This document shows positions 30,816 through 34,749 of a stretch of DNA of 34,749 bases, in pieces. Below the pieces are notes generated by a model. That model was not told the DNA's origin and searched no databases. It saw nothing but the letters and a program-made list of their open reading frames with translations. Position 1 is the stretch's first letter; each line of letters starts with the position of its first letter. Both the position numbers and the translations under genes were made by a program. Source of the DNA: Lachnospiraceae bacterium (GTDB taxonomy: Bacteria > Bacillota > Clostridia > Lachnospirales > Lachnospiraceae); the NCBI GenBank assembly GCA_902363675.1, contig CABJAV010000028.1, forward strand, positions 1-34,749. The letters run 5' to 3'.

Positions 30816-30932
30816 TTACCTGCCCATTTTTTGTTCTTGGTCGCGGAATGTTAATGCCATGTCTGCAAAAACGTGTAAACGACCCGTAAGATATTCTATA
30901 CGGTCACGGATACCGGGATTCACTATTTTCAT
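30816..30932 (-). CDS. Mini-protein, 38 aa
   Basis: ATG 30932 lies inside the end of the upstream gene (29-bp overlap) with a weak CAGGAC site. The sequence is MKIVNPGIRDRIEYLTGRLH followed by VFADMALTFRDQEQKMGR. It is amphipathic and basic. The sequence is protein-like and position between two overlapping small genes suits a compact operon. The function is unknown. Confidence 0.45.
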   Translation of the reverse strand: MKIVNPGIRDRIEYLTGRLHVFADMALTFRDQEQKMGR

Positions 30933-31182
30933 GAAGAATGTCCTGCGCTACCTTTTTAATCTTCTCCGGATTATCGATATCTTCCGGCATATGAATAGCC
31001 GCAATACAGGAGTGGATTGCAGAGTGATCCTTAGATTTTGCCGCTGTGTCCGCAATTTCTGAAAGAACAGTTTCTCCAAGCTGAAGAATAAAATTCCGCA
31101 GTGTCTGTTTTTTGTTTGGGTCAATAATAGCAAAAACTTCTATTCCGTCCCATAATTCCTGTTTTGTATTATTCTCACTCAT
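30904..31182 (-). CDS. Hypothetical protein, 92 aa
   Basis: Begins MSENNTKQELWDGIEVFAII after GGAAAGGG. A helical, acidic protein with TLRNFILQLGETVLSEIADT and a C-terminal DIDNPEKIKKVAQDILHE. There is no membrane segment and no recognised family. It is the first gene of the small-gene plus VirB4-like operon, with a class-1 site 52 bp upstream (31234-31242) lying within the end of the preceding frame. Confidence 0.6.
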   Translation of the reverse strand: MSENNTKQELWDGIEVFAIIDPNKKQTLRNFILQLGETVLSEIADTAAKSKDHSAIHSCIAAIHMPEDIDNPEKIKKVAQDILHENSESRYP

Positions 31183-31200
31183 ACATTTCCCTTTCCTCTT

Positions 31201-31386
31201 TTACTTACTGACTTGTTTTTCGATCCACTTTTTAATATGAAATATTACAATATCAAATATTGTTAATGCTACCGGACACATGATTCCGACTAAGAAGGCA
31301 ACATCCAACTTATTCTGGGATGAAAACGTTATCGTCTGGTTTAGTAATCCGGAAGGATACCTTATTACTATCAGAAGGAAAAACAT
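31201..31386 (-). CDS. C-terminal part of a membrane protein next to the IS element
   Basis: A 61-codon frame: MFFLLIVIRYPSGLLNQTIT, then KLDVAFLVGIMCPVALTIFD, then IVIFHIKKWIEKQVSK. It has two hydrophobic segments and a basic tail. The ATG has no ribosome site and the frame stays open upstream into the left end of the IS200/IS605 element about 10 bp away. It is therefore probably the 3' end of a gene cut by the insertion. A matching N-terminal part on the far side of the IS is not clear; a hydrophobic leftward frame at 33419-33589 is a weak candidate. Confidence 0.4.
   Translation of the reverse strand: MFFLLIVIRYPSGLLNQTITFSSQNKLDVAFLVGIMCPVALTIFDIVIFHIKKWIEKQVSK
31234..31242 (-). promoter_or_regulatory. 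Class-1 promoter-like site TTTCATATT
   Basis: An exact match within the coding end of the membrane-protein remnant, 52 bp upstream of ATG 31182. Confidence 0.55.
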
Positions 31387-31391
31387 AAGTA

Positions 31392-31400
31392 AATATGAAC
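31392..31400 (-). promoter_or_regulatory. CATATT word at the IS left boundary
   Basis: Minus-strand GTTCATATT lies between the left-end hairpin of the IS and the remnant at 31386. It could be a class-1 site at which the IS inserted, or chance. Confidence 0.3.
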
Positions 31401-31401
31401 T

Positions 31402-31435
31402 ACCACTCCCATGCGGAGTATCCTATGGAAATGGT
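31402..31435 (+). repeat. IS left-end subterminal hairpin
   Basis: ACCACTCCCATGCGG and TATGGAAATGGT pair imperfectly (ACCA/TGGT and CCAT/ATGG). The 34-bp sequence is about 85% identical to the right-end copy, in direct orientation. Confidence 0.75.
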
Positions 31436-31529
31436 ATCTAAGCAGTCGTGACAGTTGCCTGTTTCCAACCGGTCTCCCGGCTGTCCGTACCACTATGGCT
31501 GGTTCACACAGCCACTATTCATTCGCTGC
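31436..31529 (-). ncRNA. Candidate omega RNA region at the 3' end of tnpB
   Basis: The stretch between the tnpB stop and the left-end hairpin can fold on the minus strand (GGCTG/CAGCC and ACCGG-type pairings). In TnpB systems the guide RNA overlaps the tnpB 3' end and the IS end, so this is where it would lie, with its guide reaching past 31395. No specific omega-RNA motif was matched. Confidence 0.3.
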
Positions 31530-32863
31530 TTATGCAGCATAAGAAATACCTGTGGGATTCACTTCGTGGAATCCATAAACGTATGGATGCTTAAGGTATG
31601 AAAAGTCATTTACTTTTATAAAAGCATCCGGTACTGCTTTACGCAGTATATTTGCCGCACCGTTAACATCTGCATTCAGATATGTTCCGGTACCGCTTTT
31701 GTACAGTCCACGCTTTACACGCAGTCCTGAGAAATCAGCCCTGTCATCATCCACTCCGTATGTTGGTATGAAATCATGGCTTAAGAAGTCCGCTTTTGAA
31801 GTATAGGATTCTTCCTGTTCCATGACCGTAATGCCGGATCTCTGTACTTTGTATGTGATCATGAACTTGAGCACGGCAAGTGGGATCTGCACAAAGTTCT
31901 GGTTTCCTACATCACCAAGGGATGAATACTGTTTCCATAACGGATTGACACCAAGTACAAGTGTGCCGACGTTATGCTTTACACAGAAGCTGACAATCAG
32001 ACTGCTGATCTTATGCATCTGGTCACGCAGGAACAGGTCACGGTGCATGGAAAGATTCCTTAAGCGTTTTGAAGTGACATTCTCCTCTGTCTTGTGTCCG
32101 ACAGTGATACAGGATATAAGACGTGCCCGTTCCTTATTGAAGTGCTGGTTGGCAGACTTTAATGCACCGCCCTGGAACAAAAGGGCATAGCCCTCGTTTG
32201 TTACGATAGCTGCAGTGTTGTCTACTCCAAAATCAATACCTGCCATGAACGGTCTGTCTTCTGTTACAGACACACTTTCTGTTTCAATGGTACAAAGGAT
32301 CATAAAGTTGCCATAGTAAGGTTTGATCTTTACCTCTACAAGCTTTGCATCATCCGGCACCTGTGGTACCTCAATGACTGCGCAAGTGGAAACTTAAGGA
32401 TACCGTTCTTTATGGTACAGTCCTGGTTGGTAAGGCATGTAGTACGGATGTCAGACTTGATATATCCCGGCATCTTTGGACGGCCAAGGAACTTTGATGG
32501 ATACTTTTTGTATGATTTCAATGCCTTGAGCCAGTTGTCGAAGTCATTTGTGGCATCCTTAAGTACATGCAGCGCTGTCTGTTTTGATAATGATGGACAG
32601 AAGAAGTCCGGATTGTCTGTTACACGCATGAGTTTCTCAAGCCTGCCGTATGAAAGAACAGACTTTATCTTTCCGGTATGGATGCCGGACTTCTATAGGG
32701 TATCCAGTTCTTCAAGTACCTGCAGTTCATGATCCGTAAGGGCAACCTTGCGGTAACCGGTAAAACGGTTGCGGATACGAAAGAGGGCAGCATTATAAAG
32801 CCGCTTGGAAGCTGCAGTAGTCTCCATGCAGTAACTATATAAAGGATGCTGTTCTTTTATCAT
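31530..32863 (-). pseudogene. tnpB: TnpB RNA-guided nuclease gene with a stop and a frameshift
   Basis: Reading starts near ATG 32863 (MIKEQHPLYSYCMETTAASK). It meets an in-frame TAG at about 32693-32695, continues in the same frame through RVTDNPDFFCPSLSKQ, and shifts frame near 32350-32385. The last 276 codons follow in the new frame. RuvC residues are visible: AGIDFGVDNTAAI (first Asp) and NADVNGAANILRK (last Asp). At the usual Glu strand the sequence is TLVLGVNPLWKQ, without Glu, and the nearby QEESYTSKADF carries Glu instead, as in TnpB proteins with a rearranged site. The usual CxxC zinc knuckle is missing. Full-length protein needs both lesions corrected. Confidence 0.8.
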
Positions 32864-32963
32864 GATCCGTGATACTGAATACGTATGGGTGTACCTCTTT
32901 AAAAGCCTTTGTTTCTGTGGTATAATTATAACATAAAAACAAATGGATGGTAAGGAAAATCTC

Positions 32964-33377
32964 ATGTATAAGCGTAAAAAAGACCAGCTTTATTATACAA
33001 ACCGCCACAGCTGTTTTCTGCTGCAGTACCATATGGTACTGGTAACAAAGTACAGGAAACCCGTGCTGCAGGGTAAAGTAAAAGAAAGTGTTTACAACAT
33101 CATTAAAGATCTGTGTGATGAACGCGGGTACCGGATACTGGAAATAAATGGTGAGCCGGATCATGTACACTTGCTATTCGAAACAGGACCAGACATGTCA
33201 CCTATGGAGTTTGCAAATGTGGTCAAAACGAAAACGGCGCGTTTTACAAGACGTGACTACCCAAAGGAAGTTGGGAAATACTATTGGAAACCGTATTTCT
33301 GGACGGACAGCTATTTTGTCACGACTGTTGGTACAAACAGTCGTGCTGTTGTACAGGATTACATAAAAAACCAGTAG
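32964..33377 (+). CDS. tnpA: TnpA, HUH single-strand transposase of IS200/IS605
   Basis: A 137-aa protein; I chose ATG 32964 (MYKRKKDQLYYTNRHSCFLL) because AAGGA lies 8 bp upstream, rather than ATG 32943. The fold markers are in order: HMVLVTKYRKPVL, the HUH pair in EPDHVHLLFE, YYWKPYFWTDSYF, and the helix VVQDYIKNQ with the likely nucleophilic Tyr. TnpA Y1 transposases act as dimers on single-stranded DNA and bind the hairpins near each IS end. The length is normal and no lesion is seen, so it should be active. It is divergent from tnpB with about 100 bp between. Confidence 0.93.
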   Translation: MYKRKKDQLYYTNRHSCFLLQYHMVLVTKYRKPVLQGKVKESVYNIIKDLCDERGYRILEINGEPDHVHLLFETGPDMSPMEFANVVKTKTARFTRRDYPKEVGKYYWKPYFWTDSYFVTTVGTNSRAVVQDYIKNQ

Positions 33378-33384
33378 CATTCAT

Positions 33385-33418
33385 CCACCACCATGCGGAA
33401 CGTCCTATGGAAGTGGTA
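33385..33418 (+). repeat. IS right-end subterminal hairpin
   Basis: CCACCACCATGCGGAACG and TCCTATGGAAGTGG pair imperfectly. It is a direct-repeat partner of the left-end hairpin and starts 7 bp after the tnpA stop. Confidence 0.75.
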
Positions 33419-33511
33419 CTCTGCTGTTGCGGATAGATATGTAACCAGAAACAGACATAAGAAACAGACAACAAGCAACAATGATAATGTAAAACAACAA
33501 AATAAAAGTAA

Positions 33512-33536
33512 TAAAAAAGGATCAAACTGAATCCTT
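33512..33536 (-). terminator. Terminator-like hairpin, leftward
   Basis: AAGGAT and ATCCTT pair over an 8-nt loop, followed on the minus strand by TTTTATT. No clear leftward gene ends here. Confidence 0.5.
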
Positions 33537-33607
33537 AAGCCGCACAGGAGTCTTTGTACAGGGCGGATGTATTGATGTGAAACCGGCACTGCCGAGAGGC
33601 TTTAAAT

Positions 33608-33760
33608 GTTTTTCATGTATGTGTACAGATGCATGAACTGTCAGCCTGCAGACTACAACAGACAGTATCAGTGCCATTACAGAAAAAAGAGTCTCTCCGA
33701 AGGAGAACTCTTAAAACCTGATATGCTGACCTTAAGTGATGTCTGTGGAACCTAAACCTG
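33608..33760 (+). CDS. Possible mini-protein, 50 aa
   Basis: ATG 33608 follows AGAGG. It encodes MFFMYVYRCMNCQPADYNRQ, then YQCHYRKKSLSEGELLKPDM, then LTLSDVCGT. It has a CxxC and a third Cys next to His, as in small metal-binding proteins. A stable hairpin lies in the middle of the frame and no promoter of either class is seen upstream, so this is doubtful. Confidence 0.2.
33683..33714 (-). terminator. Terminator-like hairpin, leftward
   Basis: On the minus strand AAGAGTTCTCC and GGAGAGACTCTT pair with one bulge over a 3-nt loop, followed by T5-6. It may end a leftward transcript from the right. Confidence 0.55.
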
Positions 33761-33853
33761 CCATGAATCCTGATTCGTGTGCAGATCAGTTAGTTATTAT
33801 CGTTTTTCCTTTGATACAAAACGTAATCTGCAATCAATCCAATATTTTTCTTA

Positions 33854-33862
33854 TTTCATATT
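33854..33862 (+). promoter_or_regulatory. Class-1 promoter-like site TTTCATATT (rightward)
   Basis: An exact match on the plus strand, 40 bp upstream of ATG 33903. A TCAT/ATGA pairing is possible in the leader, then GAAAGGAG. It shows that the motif follows gene direction, not a fixed strand. Confidence 0.7.
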
Positions 33863-33902
33863 CATTATTGAAACGAAGTAAACTCATGAAAGGAGATAGA
33901 AA

Positions 33903-34487
33903 ATGGCAAGTAATACGATTATAAAAGGGGTACATGTGTCATTTGATATTGTGGATCATTTTGCTCCACGTATCCCAAAGCAAAGATGCCCTGAGGAAGA
34001 TGCCACTATTTCTCGGATTTGCGTCGCTGAAAATCTTACAATGGCAATTAACGCTCTACCACAGTCAGGGGACGTTATTTGTGCTATGAAAGATCTGAGA
34101 CTTCCTATTATTATTCATGCTTACTATATAAAGGGAGAAGGTATGAATAACGAAGAAGTAAGGAAGTATGTTCCTGACGCAGAATTTTCCGGAGAATACT
34201 GGATTACAAGTGTTCCGTCATCGGTACTGCGTATCGATTACAAAATCACAGGATTTGAAACAAAAGTGATCCAAGACTGTTTTGGCCATGATCTGATTAT
34301 TCTGTGGGAAATACAGACAAAACGCTGCAAATTCCAGGATAACATAAAGAATTTTCTTAAGATGTATGGCAGAAACGGTGAAGGCAATGAACGGCAGAAA
34401 AAGATTTTTGTCGATAACACTTACCGTACGGTTCTTTCAAATATTTACAGGGAAAGACTCGAGAAAAAAGAAGAAAGTGTGTCTTAA
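33903..34487 (+). CDS. Hypothetical protein, 194 aa
   Basis: Starts at ATG 33903 (MASNTIIKGVHVSFDIVDHF) after GAAAGGAG. It looks like an alpha/beta protein with VSFDIVDHFAPRIPKQRCPE, ICAMKDLRLPIIIHAYYIKG and DLIILWEIQTKRCKFQDN. The C-terminus is basic and helical (NERQKKIFVDNTYRTVLSNI). There is no membrane segment or known catalytic motif, and no family is recognised. It is a single-gene rightward unit with a class-1 site, and its stop codon lies in the loop of its own terminator. Confidence 0.65.
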   Translation: MASNTIIKGVHVSFDIVDHFAPRIPKQRCPEEDATISRICVAENLTMAINALPQSGDVICAMKDLRLPIIIHAYYIKGEGMNNEEVRKYVPDAEFSGEYWITSVPSSVLRIDYKITGFETKVIQDCFGHDLIILWEIQTKRCKFQDNIKNFLKMYGRNGEGNERQKKIFVDNTYRTVLSNIYRERLEKKEESVS

Positions 34488-34505
34488 TGGCACACTTTTT
34501 TTGTT
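34474..34505 (+). terminator. Terminator enclosing the stop codon
   Basis: AAAGTGTG (34474-34481) pairs with CACACTTT (34491-34498), followed by T-rich DNA. The TAA at 34485-34487 is inside the loop. Confidence 0.8.
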
Positions 34506-34591
34506 GCAATGACTTTGGTGGAAATAATATAAAAGAATATGAGTAATCCACAATAGGGTAGAGGGAGAATAATTATCTCGCCCCTCCCATT

Positions 34592-34622
34592 GAACCGTAC
34601 GTACGGATCTCGTATACGGCTC
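34592..34622 (-). ncRNA. Group II intron domain V
   Basis: Minus strand GAGCCGTAT ... GTACGGTTC: nine base positions pair at the base, with a bulge and a short ACG/CGT upper stem between. It starts with the GAGC form of the catalytic triad strand. Domain VI (about 34556-34590, GGGAGG/CCTCCC-type pairing) follows. Confidence 0.75.
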
Positions 34623-34710
34623 TACAACTTATATTCCAACTTTTGCTAAGTAATAGGATAAGGGATTGAGCAGACCAGCTCCATCTTTTATCCTATTTTC
34701 AAGTAAATCT

Positions 34711-34749
34711 TTACTGATAATGAAATTCACCACGTTCATTCCACTTCTT
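34711..34749 (-). CDS. ltrA: C-terminal end of the intron-encoded reverse transcriptase (partial)
   Basis: Only the last 12 codons and the TAA are in the window: KKWNERGEFHYQ. A W-N-E-R-G-E-F ending just before domain V is what intron-encoded maturases/reverse transcriptases often have. Identification rests mainly on position next to domain V. Confidence 0.6.
   Translation of the reverse strand, partial: KKWNERGEFHYQ

Larger units (their letters stand above)
31395..33425. mobile_element. IS200/IS605-family insertion sequence
   Basis: About 2.03 kb with divergent genes: HUH transposase tnpA rightward and a tnpB-type nuclease gene leftward, as in IS605-type elements. Each end carries a subterminal imperfect palindrome in the same orientation (31402-31435 and 33385-33418). 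The two share CCATGCGGA and TCCTATGGAA, the arrangement that TnpA recognises. There are no inverted terminal repeats, as expected. The exact cleavage sites cannot be fixed from one copy. Because tnpA looks intact, the element may still move although tnpB is broken. Confidence 0.85.
33426..33845. other. Region right of the IS with two hairpins, no firm gene
   Basis: It holds two terminator-like hairpins reading on the minus strand (33512-33536 and 33683-33714). A rightward 50-codon frame at 33608-33760 starts MFFMYVYRCMNCQPADYNRQ with AGAGG six bases upstream. It is protein-like in part, but the second hairpin lies inside it. The region may be remnants left by the insertion or a diverged end of a lost leftward gene. 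Confidence 0.35.
34553..34749 (-). mobile_element. 3' end of a group II intron (partial)
   Basis: On the minus strand the sequence reads as the end of an intron-encoded reverse transcriptase gene (stop at 34711-34713), then domain V and domain VI, ending near 34553 with CTACCCTAT. This order is that of bacterial retroelement introns. The rest of the intron lies beyond the right edge. It is leftward, opposite to the 33903 gene, and has inserted about 50 bp after that gene's terminator. Such insertion just after a terminator hairpin is typical of class C introns, but the class cannot be fixed from the part seen. Confidence 0.8.

Noticed and set aside
1..34749. CRISPR arrays, tRNA or rRNA genes
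   Set aside because: No regularly spaced direct repeats, cloverleaf-like sequence with CCA end, or rRNA signature was seen on reading both strands.

Overview
The window looks like part of a large conjugative plasmid or plasmid-like integrative element from a low-GC Gram-positive anaerobe, most likely a gut Clostridia (Lachnospiraceae-like). The support is GGAGG-type ribosome sites with some TTG/GTG starts, short AT-rich intergenic regions, a VirD4-type coupling ATPase with a large cell-wall hydrolase, a ParM-type actin, an IS200/IS605 element and the 3' end of a bacterial group II intron. No ribosomal, tRNA or central-metabolism gene is seen.

Layout. 1-3000: a truncated DUF6273-like gene, a frameshifted small gene with a membrane protein, and three leftward small genes including an ASCH-like phage/plasmid protein. 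3199-5301: a rightward primase-like replication protein, followed by about 870 bp of apparently non-coding, strand-asymmetric, inverted-repeat-rich DNA (5302-6168) that is a candidate origin. 6169-8760: leftward small genes, including a second DUF6273-like protein and three mini-genes. 8831-10033: a rightward unit with a mini membrane protein and an SPFH/prohibitin protein. 10176-13517: a leftward ParM / HD-GYP / (ParR-like + DUF2130) unit with small ORFs after it. 13658-21096: leftward genes, including RuvB, a membrane-anchored SpoVK/CbbX AAA+ ATPase, a membrane-anchored J-protein and a 696-aa charged protein. 21226-31386: a transfer block with a 1740-aa membrane/cell-wall-hydrolase fusion, VirD4, a degenerate VirB4-like protein and small overlapping genes. 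31395-33425: an IS200/IS605 element with intact tnpA and broken tnpB. 33903-34487: a rightward gene of unknown function. 34553-34749: the 3' end of a leftward group II intron.

The strongest unusual signal is regulatory. Seventeen TTTCATATT-like sites, mostly TTKCATATT, lie in the correct orientation shortly upstream of start codons, usually directly after the terminator of the previous gene. Many are followed by a short stem-loop that would begin near the mRNA 5' end and runs into a GAAAGGAG-like ribosome site. A second set of five sites has TTGACG, exactly 18 bp, then a TAT-box, with an unusually conserved spacer. It precedes the replication gene, the SPFH unit, ruvB, the J-protein gene and the 642-1288 unit. 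The two sets suggest two expression classes in one element.

Working model (inference): the primase-like protein replicates the element, the ParM unit segregates it, and VirD4, the wall hydrolase and the VirB4-like protein belong to a type IV secretion system whose remaining genes, including the relaxase, lie outside the window. RuvB, SPFH, the J-protein and the AAA+ protein are accessory DNA- and membrane-remodelling functions.
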